Assembly: GCF_900109825.1 (NCBI RefSeq)
Contig: NZ_FOBL01000002.1
Span: 59,784-123,783, forward strand
DNA: 64,000 nt
Origin: Alkalibacterium putridalgicola
GTDB taxonomy: Bacteria; Bacillota; Bacilli; Lactobacillales; Carnobacteriaceae_A
Direction of reading: 5' to 3'
Shown: positions 53,094-60,557 of the stretch, in pieces
How the letters are laid out: every line of letters starts with the position of its first letter
Position numbering within the stretch: the stretch's first letter is position 1
Translations under genes and position numbers: made by a program
The notes under the pieces: generated by a model
Told to the model about the DNA's origin: nothing
Databases searched by the model: none
The model's input: the letters and a program-made list of their open reading frames with translations, nothing else

Positions 53094-54070
53094 ATATATT
53101 AGTTACAGGTGGGGCAGGCTTTATTGGCAGCAACTTCGTACATTATATCCTGGAAAACCATCCAGAAGATAAAGTCGTAAACTTGGATTTACTTACATAT
53201 GCAGGGAATATTCATAATCTTGATGATGTTATGGATAATTCAAATCATATATTTGTAGAAGGAAATATCACGAATTCAGAACTCGTCCGTCATTTGGTGA
53301 AAATACACGAGATTACTCACTTTGTCAATTTTGCTGCAGAATCTCATGTGGACCGCAGTATCTTAAATCCTGAGATTTTTGTCGAGACAAATATTCAAGG
53401 CACATTATCCTTATTGAACGTTGCCAAGGAAATGGGTATTGAGAAATACCTTCAAGTCTCAACGGATGAAGTATACGGCTCACTAGGCCCAGAAGGTTAC
53501 TTTACTGAAGATACACCACTAGCCCCAAACAGTCCTTATTCCGCCAGTAAGACTGGAGCAGACTTGCTCGTTCGTTCCTACTACGAGACATATGGCATGA
53601 ATGTCAATATAACACGTTGTTCAAACAACTACGGACCCTATCATTTCCCTGAGAAACTGATTCCCTTAATGATCACGAATGCCATGGATGGAAAGAAATT
53701 ACCGATTTACGGTGACGGAAAAAATATTCGTGACTGGTTACACGTCAAAGATCATTGTCAGGCGATAAACTTAGTTCTGCGTAAGGGCAAAAAGGGCGAA
53801 GTATATAATGTGGGTGGACACAATGAGCGCACCAATAACCAAATCGTCAATATAATCGTTGATAAGCTGGGTGTTTCAAAAGACCTTATCACTTATGTCG
53901 AGGACCGTTTGGGACATGATAAGCGCTACGCCATTGATCCAACCAAACTTGAAACTGAACTCGGATGGAAACCTGAATACACATTTGATACCGGGATTGA
54001 AGAAACGATCGAATGGTATCAGAATAATGAAGATTGGTGGCGTCCTTTGAAGGAACGCGCTGAGCTATAA
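53090..54070 (+). CDS. rfbB: dTDP-glucose 4,6-dehydratase, copy 2
   Basis: This 326-residue RmlB, the same length as copy 1, has GGAGFIGSNFVH, AAESHVDRSI, STDEVYGSLGPEGYF and YSASKTGADLL (YxxxK). One substitution pattern separates the copies in the middle (TGADLL here, ASADML in copy 1). The start overlaps rmlC by ATGA. A hairpin with T-run follows at 54090-54117, exactly as in the first cluster. Confidence 0.95.
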   Translation: MNILVTGGAGFIGSNFVHYILENHPEDKVVNLDLLTYAGNIHNLDDVMDNSNHIFVEGNITNSELVRHLVKIHEITHFVNFAAESHVDRSILNPEIFVETNIQGTLSLLNVAKEMGIEKYLQVSTDEVYGSLGPEGYFTEDTPLAPNSPYSASKTGADLLVRSYYETYGMNVNITRCSNNYGPYHFPEKLIPLMITNAMDGKKLPIYGDGKNIRDWLHVKDHCQAINLVLRKGKKGEVYNVGGHNERTNNQIVNIIVDKLGVSKDLITYVEDRLGHDKRYAIDPTKLETELGWKPEYTFDTGIEETIEWYQNNEDWWRPLKERAEL

Positions 54071-54089
54071 AAAATTAAAAATCTGAATG

Positions 54090-54117
54090 AGACTTGCTAC
54101 AAAAAGCAGGTCTTTTT
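54090..54117 (+). terminator. Intra-operon terminator between rmlB and rmlD (copy 2)
   Basis: agacttgct (54090-54098) pairs with agcaggtct (54105-54113, one wobble), then TTTTT. Position is the same as 30119-30151 in the first rml cluster but the hairpin sequence is different. Confidence 0.65.
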
Positions 54118-54153
54118 CCATATACCAGAGCAACTATTATAGGAGGATTTAAA

Positions 54154-55005
54154 ATGAAAGCATTGGTCACAGGAGCAAAAGGACAATTAGGAACTGAATT
54201 AACGAAGTTATTGGAAGAACGAGGCACGGATTATATTGGCATTGATTACCAAGACCTAGACATAACTGATGCAGAAGCTGTAATGGATCACTTTTCTGAA
54301 GCACAGCCTACAGTAGTCTATCATTGTGCAGCCTATACAGCAGTAGATAAAGCGGAAGACGAAGGCAAGCAAGCCAACTGGAATGTGAACGTTGACGGGA
54401 CGAAAAATGTAGCCAGAGCTGCTAAAGCAATAAATGCATCACTAGTCTATATCAGTACAGATTATGTATTTGATGGAACAAATACAAATGAATATCAAGT
54501 CGACGATGAAACCAACCCGCAAAACGAATACGGACGTGCAAAATTAGCAGGTGAAAAAGCTGTTCAAGAAGAAATGTCCAACTATTATATCGTTCGTACG
54601 TCTTGGGTATTTGGAGAGTATGGTCATAATTTCGTATATACAATGAAACGACTTGCCGAAACGCATCCAAAATTGACAGTCGTAGACGATCAGTATGGAC
54701 GTCCAACGTGGACACGCACTCTAGCAGAATTCATTACTCATTTAGTGGATAAAGAAGCAGCTTTTGGTATTTATCACCTATCCAACGATGACTCATGCTC
54801 CTGGTACGAATTTGCCAAAGAAATTTTAAAAGATGAAGATATCGAAATAGTTCCAGTAGATTCAACTCAATTTCCTCAAAAAGCAACAAGACCTAAGCAT
54901 TCCATAATGGACTTAAGTAAAGCAAAAGCGACAGGGTTTGAGATACCGACATGGCAGGAAGCGTTAATGAAGTTTAAAAATACTATAGAATTTAAAAGTA
55001 AATAG
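54154..55005 (+). CDS. rfbD: dTDP-4-dehydrorhamnose reductase, copy 2
   Basis: This 283-residue RmlD has TGAKGQLGTEL at 6-16, CAAYTAVDKAED, ISTDYVFDGT, YGRAK (YxxxK) and RTSWVFGEYG. ATG 54154 has AGGAGG 7 bases upstream; a longer frame reaching 54094 would run through the hairpin and is rejected. It closes region C. The following genes (55113 on) are unrelated to polysaccharide synthesis. Confidence 0.94.
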   Translation: MKALVTGAKGQLGTELTKLLEERGTDYIGIDYQDLDITDAEAVMDHFSEAQPTVVYHCAAYTAVDKAEDEGKQANWNVNVDGTKNVARAAKAINASLVYISTDYVFDGTNTNEYQVDDETNPQNEYGRAKLAGEKAVQEEMSNYYIVRTSWVFGEYGHNFVYTMKRLAETHPKLTVVDDQYGRPTWTRTLAEFITHLVDKEAAFGIYHLSNDDSCSWYEFAKEILKDEDIEIVPVDSTQFPQKATRPKHSIMDLSKAKATGFEIPTWQEALMKFKNTIEFKSK

Positions 55006-55112
55006 TTATATATTTTTTGATTTCAAAAACACAGTAAGTAGGTTTATGAGGACTTCGATATTGACTAAGTAAGTCCTTTCCAAGTTGAAATAACTAATTA
55101 GGAGGAGATTTA

Positions 55113-55667
55113 ATGAAAATGAAAGAAACAATCATGAAATTTTGCTTTTATTTGATTTCACTATCGCCGTTATTTCTTTTGTTAATAGTGCTTGAAACAG
55201 ATTTGAAAGCAAGCTTCAGAGATAATTCTTTTTCAATATTCTCCTCCTTGGTATTATTAATATCAATAATTGCTTTATTGTATTTAAACGACTTAAGAAG
55301 GGATGGAAAGAATTTACCATTAACTATTACGAAAGTGACTGACATTAACTATGAACATCTTACATTTCTTGCAACCTATATAATTCCTTTAGTGGCAATA
55401 CCTCTTGAAACATTGAGAGAGAAAACTGTTTTTATTATATTATTAGTATTTATGGGTGCCATCTTTGTAAGGACTAATATTTTTTATTCAAATCCTTCAC
55501 TAGCCATTTTAGGTTTTAATGTTTATCAGTTTACTGACTCATCTGGAGCCTATAGTGAAAGCATCATAATAGTACGAGGTAATATAAAAGTTAATGATAA
55601 AGTGAAATGTTTAAAATTATCTAGTAATATTTACTTTGGAAAAAAACTTAAAAAAAGGAGCCAATAA
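55113..55667 (+). CDS. Membrane protein resembling Kiwa anti-phage protein KwaA
   Basis: This 184-residue protein has four hydrophobic helices at ~10-30, ~36-58, ~88-104 and ~108-130, and a short C-terminal cytoplasmic part rich in beta/charged residues. The stretch NYEHLTFLATYIIPLV (~77-92) and the following TNIFYSNPSLAILGFNVY resemble what I recall of KwaA proteins, the membrane partner of the two-gene Kiwa defence system. GGAGGAGATTTA precedes ATG. The next gene begins 3 bases after its stop, so the two are co-translated. The AT-rich composition differs from the rml genes just upstream. The family assignment rests on memory of motifs plus gene pairing. Confidence 0.62.
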   Translation: MKMKETIMKFCFYLISLSPLFLLLIVLETDLKASFRDNSFSIFSSLVLLISIIALLYLNDLRRDGKNLPLTITKVTDINYEHLTFLATYIIPLVAIPLETLREKTVFIILLVFMGAIFVRTNIFYSNPSLAILGFNVYQFTDSSGAYSESIIIVRGNIKVNDKVKCLKLSSNIYFGKKLKKRSQ

Positions 55668-55670
55668 AAG

Positions 55671-56639
55671 ATGTCAGCTTTTGATGAAACACTAAATCTA
55701 ATTAATGGAGATGTTGGTCTTAAACTATTTTTCTTAATGAAGTCTGAAAATAGTGAGAATATTATTAAATTTGCTAATTTGGAAGATGGTGACAGTGATA
55801 ATAATACAACTTCTGAATTGCTAGAAAAATATATTGAATTATTAAATAACAGACTTGTTGAAGTATCCGAAACAGATATAATAAAGTTATCATCAGCAGA
55901 CGATAGAGTGGATGCAGTCTATGAATATGATTTAGAGGAAGTGCCGGAACTTTTCGCTAAAATGAGAGAGACACCGATTTCATCAGAAGATGAGCATCAA
56001 GTGTTTAACCATAGAGAGGATGAGTTTTCGAGTATAAAAGGACTTATTATAGTAATAGGAAATGTTGAAGAAAACATTATATTATTTAAGCAGAATTATC
56101 CAATTAGCCTATTGAAAAGAGATAATTTCGCTATTTTTCCGGTTCCTCATCATAATAGGTTGGAGAGATTTAAAAAAGATATTTTAAAAGTTGACATAAA
56201 TTTTCATTTTATGTTTGTCAATGAAAAATTTTATATTTTCGATCTCATCAAATTGGAGAAGTTGACTGGATTTGACGGTATAATAAAAAAAGAAGCACTT
56301 AAAGGTCTAGAAGCTATCGAAAGATTTAATCTAATACAAGATATAGAGCCTTTAAAAGATGAAATCGAGGATATAACTTTTGCTAGAAAACTAACAAAAA
56401 TATATAAAGATCCTAAAGTTATTGGAAAAGTCTCAAGAAAGAAGATTATAGATTTTGTTAATAAGCATAAGTTTTTTGAAGAACATCCAATTAAAATAAA
56501 CAAAGAAAGTGAGCAATTAGTAATAGACACAAAAGTATCCAAAAATGCATTACTGAAATTGCTAAATGATGATCTGTTATATTCGGAATTGACTACGTTC
56601 GAATATGAGTCAGTAGCAAAAAACGATGTAATAAAATAA
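55671..56639 (+). CDS. Kiwa anti-phage protein KwaB-like (DUF4868-type)
   Basis: This 322-residue soluble protein has no signal or membrane helix. The N-terminal ~110 residues are acidic. The middle has GLIIVIGNVEENIILFKQNYPISLLKRD (described in parts: IVIG, ILFKQNYPIS) and FMFVNEKFYIFD, LEKLTGFDGII; the C-terminus has KNALLKLLNDDLLYSELT. This order (K-x-x-P-I-S-L, F-x-F-x-x-V-N, F-L-K-L-L-D-D) is what I associate with DUF4868/KwaB, the DNA-binding effector that works with membrane KwaA. AAAAAGGAG precedes ATG. Forty bases after the stop lies IS1380 copy 3, so the defence pair sits on the edge of an insertion site. Confidence 0.68.
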   Translation: MSAFDETLNLINGDVGLKLFFLMKSENSENIIKFANLEDGDSDNNTTSELLEKYIELLNNRLVEVSETDIIKLSSADDRVDAVYEYDLEEVPELFAKMRETPISSEDEHQVFNHREDEFSSIKGLIIVIGNVEENIILFKQNYPISLLKRDNFAIFPVPHHNRLERFKKDILKVDINFHFMFVNEKFYIFDLIKLEKLTGFDGIIKKEALKGLEAIERFNLIQDIEPLKDEIEDITFARKLTKIYKDPKVIGKVSRKKIIDFVNKHKFFEEHPIKINKESEQLVIDTKVSKNALLKLLNDDLLYSELTTFEYESVAKNDVIK

Positions 56640-56679
56640 TTAAATTAGCTTAAGCGAATATTAAAAAAATACTTTAAAT

Positions 56680-58364
56680 CCTGATTTATTCATACTTATT
56701 TGTCAGAACTAGCATTTATCCCGTATTAATACCGTTTACCACTCTATTCATTGTTCACCCGTTGGGTGAAGTAAAAAAGATACAAAAAGAGCACACTCTG
56801 TGATATTGTAAAGTCAACCAAAACCCAAATACCAAAAAGAGGTGTGCTCTTATATGGAAACTTTACAAGAAAAATCGCTGAAATTCAACTCAAATATGAT
56901 TGTTTCAAACGATGGAGGACAATTGTCCAATGATGCCGGACTTCTTTTACTTTTTGAGTTTTTACACAAGATTAAGTTTGATGAGATGCTTAAGGAGTTC
57001 TTTCATTTAAATGATTCTCGTGCCTATTGTATTCATGAGTACGAAGAAATATTGAAGCAACTAATCGTACAACTCATCGCCGGTTATCCACAAGATTCCG
57101 CTGCGAACCGTCTACGCCTAGATCCTATTCTAAAGCAAGGGCTTGGAAAAGATCAGCTCGCTTCTCAATCCATGATTTCTCGCTTTATTCATGAACTGAC
57201 TGAAGAAAATGTGGCTCAATTCCAACAAATCGCCAAAGGCTTGACAGATGATTGGATCCACCATACGAACACACAACACATGGTGATTGATATCGATTCT
57301 ACGCACTCGGACACCTTTGGCCATCAAGAACACACAGATTTCAACACGCATTACGGTACCAATGGGTACCATCCTTTAGTCGCTTTTGACGGATTAACTG
57401 GATTGTTTTTAGATGCCCGCCTTCGTCCTGGAAATGTCTATACGTCCAATGCGGCAGAAGACTTTTTAGCCGCTATTATCCGTCAGCACAAGAAACATTC
57501 TTGTGAGATGTTTCTGACTGTTCGTGGAGACAGTGGCTTTGCCAAACCAGAGATCTATTCCCTTTGTGAAGAAGAACAAGTCAAGTATGTGATTCGGTTG
57601 AAGTGAATCATAAACTGAAAGATCTCGCACATCACCGCGTGCATTATGGAGAAACCACGGACTTCACTAAGGACGAACACCAATATTTTATTATGGACTA
57701 TCAAGCAGGTAGTTGGGATATTTCCCGAGAAGTCGCTGTAAAAGCGACTCGTGAAGCTGGAAACCTTCTGTTTACTAAGTATGAGTTTATTGTCACTAAC
57801 TTTCATGGACTCTCTGCCGAAACTGTATTTAAGCTGTATCAAAAGCGTGGTACGATGGAAAATTGTATCAAAGAAATCAAGAATGGGTTTTCCTTTGATA
57901 AGACCGACAGCTCGACTTATGTGGCGAATCAAGCTCGAATGATGATGAGTTGTATCGCCTACAATTTGGTCCATCTCATGAAAGAAGCGACCTTTCCAAA
58001 GGAAATGAAACGGTCGACCATTTCAACAATTCGTTTCAAACTCTTTCATATTGCAGGAAGGCTAACGAGTCATGCCAGGCAACTAAGAGTTCGTTTAGCA
58101 TCATCTCACGTATTTGATTCCCTCTTTTGGGAAGTGCTTGAGAATATTCAATCGCTTGTCCTCTTGCATTAGCTTTTTGAATGAGTCAGACGTCTTTTTT
58201 TAAGTAGTGTAAAACCAAGGGGGTGGTATACCCTTTTTTTGGGCGAGCCTATCATAATCTGCCTGAACCGACTTTATTCGAGCCAGTCAAGACAACAAAA
58301 ATACTCAAATGAACGAAAATAGTCAGTGAAATAGTTATCCACAGATAGCTATGAATTATTCAGG
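56680..58364 (+). mobile_element. IS1380-family insertion sequence, copy 3 (inactive)
   Basis: A 1685-bp element with ends cctgatttattcata (56680-56694) and tatgaattattcagg (58350-58364), nearly the same element as copy 1. Flanking bases differ (AAAT left, ATTA right), so no target duplication is seen. Together with the beheaded gene on the right, this suggests that a deletion or IS-mediated recombination removed DNA next to it. The transposase is frameshifted. Confidence 0.88.
56854..58172 (+). pseudogene. IS1380-family transposase, frameshifted
   Basis: The reading frame from ATG 56854 ends at TGA 57604-57606 after VIRLK, and the rest of the protein continues in another frame to 58172. Comparison with copy 1 at the same spot (ttgaaagtcaat against ttgaagtgaat) shows one missing A at about 57601-57603. 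Restoring it gives an uninterrupted protein of about 439 residues containing IDSTHSDTFG, RGDSGF and RGTMENCIKEIK. The break separates the second catalytic aspartate from the catalytic glutamate, so no active enzyme is expected unless ribosomes shift frame there. Confidence 0.88.
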
Positions 58365-58816
58365 ATTATGATGAAAGGGGCAAAGAAGTCACAGAGTTTA
58401 TTGGAATTAATGATGACTACTTCTTTAACCTTGATGTATTGATAGATGATAGCTTTGATTCTTTGTTGAAATCTAAAGAACACAAACCTTACTATGTCCC
58501 GGACAAAGAGGAAATTAAAAGATATGCAAGCCGAGATTATTTCGTGGAAGATGAAGAGTTCATTGAGCTGAGAAAGTTTATCAGGAACAAGTATTGGAAC
58601 AAGAAGAAAGCAGATCGACTTACCCTGGAGATTCAGATATTAAGCAAGAACATTGATGCGAAGGACAGAATGGATAACTTCTTCGATAGACATAGATTGA
58701 AATTATCGAACAATGAGTTGAAAGAACTTAAAGTGCTGATACAGAATCTGATGGACAATACTAGGTTATGTGAGAATAACGGATTTACGCCAAGAGAAAT
58801 GAACGAGGAGAGTTAA
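58365..58816 (+). pseudogene. N-terminally truncated uncharacterised gene, cut by IS1380
   Basis: The frame is open from inside the IS end (58355) to the stop at 58816, with no good start codon near its beginning. The first possible one is TTG 58439 without a clear binding site. About 150 residues remain, highly charged, ending in TRLCENNGFTPREMNEES. I do not recognise the family with certainty; the N-C-E-N-N-G-x-T-P ending recalls proteins found together with pRiA4b ORF-3-like genes or carrying SEC-C zinc motifs. The next gene begins directly at the following base, so this was the first gene of a small operon beheaded by the element. Confidence 0.72.
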
Positions 58817-59548
58817 ATGAAATCATATATAATCAAAATACAACTTGAAGAATCAAATCCATTAATTTGGAGAAGGGTCATCATGCCAGCTGGCGCTACA
58901 TACAGAAGGCTTCATGATGTCATTCAGAATGTGACGAATTTTCAAAGTGGGTATCCAGGGGGAGGTTATCATCTCTATGAGTTTGATCTTCCTAAAGAGA
59001 AGAGAATCGTCACTGATAATGAAGAGGCGTATATGGAGCATCAGCATTACATAAAGAACAAGAAGTATTATGAAGAACGACTGGAATCAATGCCTGCCAA
59101 TATGATTCAGTTTGAAAAGAATCATCAGGAGCGATTAAAAATAGAGGTCAGAAAGCCTACCGGACTGAAGATTGATGATTACCTGGAAAAGTATAAAGAG
59201 ATCCGATACAACTATGACTTTGGGGATGATTGGTGGTTTACCATTAAACTTGAAGAAATCGTTGATGATTATTACTTCGGATACCCAACACTGCTTGATG
59301 GGGCAGAGACGGCTCCGCCGGAAGATGTCGGTGGCATCCATGGGTTTTATGAATTCCTTGAAGCTTACCGCAATCCAAAGCATCCAGAGCATAAGGACAT
59401 GAAGGCTTGGGCTGATTCACAATATTTCAAGGAGTACGATTCTGATTGGATTAATGAGAGACTCAAAGGGCTTGATTACAAGAAAACCGAGTGGGACAAG
59501 ATTAATCATGAGAACTACAGAGTGATTGAGGATAAGTATAGGAAGTGA
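58817..59548 (+). CDS. Plasmid pRiA4b ORF-3-like protein
   Basis: This 243-residue soluble protein has the N-terminal SYIIKIQLEESNPLIWRRV (residues 2-20), the typical start of the pRiA4b ORF-3 / IS1096 TnpR-like family, then LHDVIQNV, YHLYEFDL and the characteristic YNYDFGDDWWFTIKLE (~131-146) and CPPEDVGG-like APPEDVGGIHGFYEFL (~170-185). Function of the family is unknown; members are common near mobile elements. GAGGAGAG precedes ATG and the upstream truncated gene ends one base earlier. It probably lost its promoter when the IS inserted. Confidence 0.85.
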   Translation: MKSYIIKIQLEESNPLIWRRVIMPAGATYRRLHDVIQNVTNFQSGYPGGGYHLYEFDLPKEKRIVTDNEEAYMEHQHYIKNKKYYEERLESMPANMIQFEKNHQERLKIEVRKPTGLKIDDYLEKYKEIRYNYDFGDDWWFTIKLEEIVDDYYFGYPTLLDGAETAPPEDVGGIHGFYEFLEAYRNPKHPEHKDMKAWADSQYFKEYDSDWINERLKGLDYKKTEWDKINHENYRVIEDKYRK

Positions 59549-59549
59549 A

Positions 59550-59867
59550 ATGAAAGGGGATGGCCAATTGAAGTATTCAGAAATAGCTGTAAAGAAAATG
59601 CTGAAAGCTGGAGACTTGAGTCTCGAAGAACAGATCAAGTTTAACATCTTGAACTTCATCAGGACAATCCATTTTAATGAACTGGACTTTATTGAATCAT
59701 CCTTCGGGTCCGAGTTCTTTGGTGAGCTGCCCATGACTTTTAGGAAAAAACCAGGTCAGGTGTTTGGGCTGATCACTGCCACCATCAATGGTGAAGTACG
59801 GAAGTATGTCTTTAACGACAAAGGGTATGAGCCTATAGAGGAGCTGCTCAATTTAACTGAAAAATAG
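59550..59867 (+). CDS. Small hypothetical protein (105 aa)
   Basis: The gene follows the pRiA4b ORF-3-like gene by one base, so the two are coupled. The product is soluble, with no signal or helix, and has an acidic/aromatic centre (FNELDFIESSFGSEFFGELP) and a beta-rich end (GLITATINGEVRKYVFND). I do not recognise it. The start is uncertain: ATG 59550 follows GGAAG closely, while TTG 59568 stands 7 bases after AAAGGGGA, a better site; the latter gives 99 residues. Confidence 0.6.
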   Translation: MKGDGQLKYSEIAVKKMLKAGDLSLEEQIKFNILNFIRTIHFNELDFIESSFGSEFFGELPMTFRKKPGQVFGLITATINGEVRKYVFNDKGYEPIEELLNLTEK

Positions 59868-60001
59868 AGAAAACTCGTCAAGCGTAGATGCCTGGCGGGA
59901 CTTTGTTATTTTTGGAAGAAGAGTTCTTCGTAGCCGTCACGAATAAGGCATAGTACACTTAGTTCAATATCTATGTGCCGCGGATTGTATCTTTCAATCA
60001 T

Positions 60002-60370
60002 TTATTGGCCTATCACTCGGATATTGGTTAAGATAGAGTACTTAGTTACTTTACCTTGAAATACTGCTAATCTACCTAGTCGAAATAGAAATTCTTGATA
60101 TGTCCGACCTGAACCTATAGAATGCTTTTCTAATTCGCTTGTAAACTTAAAATCAATATGCCAAGCTTCTTTTCCTTTAATTGCTACGATATCCCCCAGC
60201 GATCCATGAGGTTGCTTTTCAACTGTATAACCATTTTGGATTAATGTTGGAGTAATACGAGATATTGCTTCCTCTTCAAGCTTTCTAGCTCTTTCGATTA
60301 ACTCAGTTCTGTCTGCAGCATTGAAGCTGTTTGTATTAAGAATATTGGGCGAGGTATAGTCTTGGTCCAA
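60002..60370 (-). CDS. Uncharacterised protein with PD-(D/E)xK-like pattern, possibly truncated
   Basis: This minus-strand frame encodes about 122 residues. The sequence shows an acidic helix (RARKLEEEAISR), then GYTVEKQPHGSLGDIVAI and AWHIDFKFTSE. The order helix-E, strand-D, strand with D-x-K resembles the core of PD-(D/E)xK nuclease folds, but this is a pattern reading only. The only start near the N-terminus is TTG 60370 without a good binding site, and the frame stays open about 15 codons further upstream, so the gene may be a fragment. It stands alone between the accessory genes and the pga operon. Confidence 0.45.
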   Translation of the reverse strand: MDQDYTSPNILNTNSFNAADRTELIERARKLEEEAISRITPTLIQNGYTVEKQPHGSLGDIVAIKGKEAWHIDFKFTSELEKHSIGSGRTYQEFLFRLGRLAVFQGKVTKYSILTNIRVIGQ

Positions 60371-60442
60371 ATCTCTGTAGTAGCTTGTCGAAACTTCTAA
60401 TGTTGACTAACAGATGTTGTTGAAACTTCCATACTTTTTGTG

Positions 60443-60504
60443 TATAATTGAACTAACACATGTTATATTAATAAATTAATTATGTATACACTATAGTTTA
60501 TAAT
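60443..60504 (+). promoter_or_regulatory. Promoter region of the pga operon
   Basis: Two perfect TATAAT boxes are present, at 60443-60448 and 60499-60504. The first would transcribe through the hairpin at 60510-60535; the second would start inside or right at it. No strong -35 is seen for either. Confidence 0.45.
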
Positions 60505-60509
60505 GTACG

Positions 60510-60535
60510 GACAGGAGAATTCTCCTGTCTTTTTT
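60510..60535 (+). terminator. Hairpin and U-tract in the pga leader (possible attenuator)
   Basis: The perfect 20-base palindrome from 60510 to 60529 (arm gacaggagaa) is followed by six T on the plus strand only, the form of an intrinsic terminator. No plus-strand gene ends nearby, and pgaC begins 22 bases later. It therefore stands between promoter and operon and could attenuate pga expression. Confidence 0.7.
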
Positions 60536-60557
60536 CTACATAGGACGGAGAGAAGGA

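Noticed and set aside
55113..56639. Toxin-antitoxin pair
   Set aside because: Sizes (184 and 322 residues), membrane topology of the first protein and DUF4868-like features of the second fit a Kiwa-like pair better than any toxin-antitoxin type.
58439..58816. Complete 125-residue gene starting at TTG
   Set aside because: The frame is open upstream into the IS end and the TTG has no clear binding site; a truncated gene is the simpler explanation.
60510..60535. Terminator of the minus-strand gene at 60002-60370
   Set aside because: The T-run is on the plus strand only, and the minus-strand gene starts, not ends, on this side.
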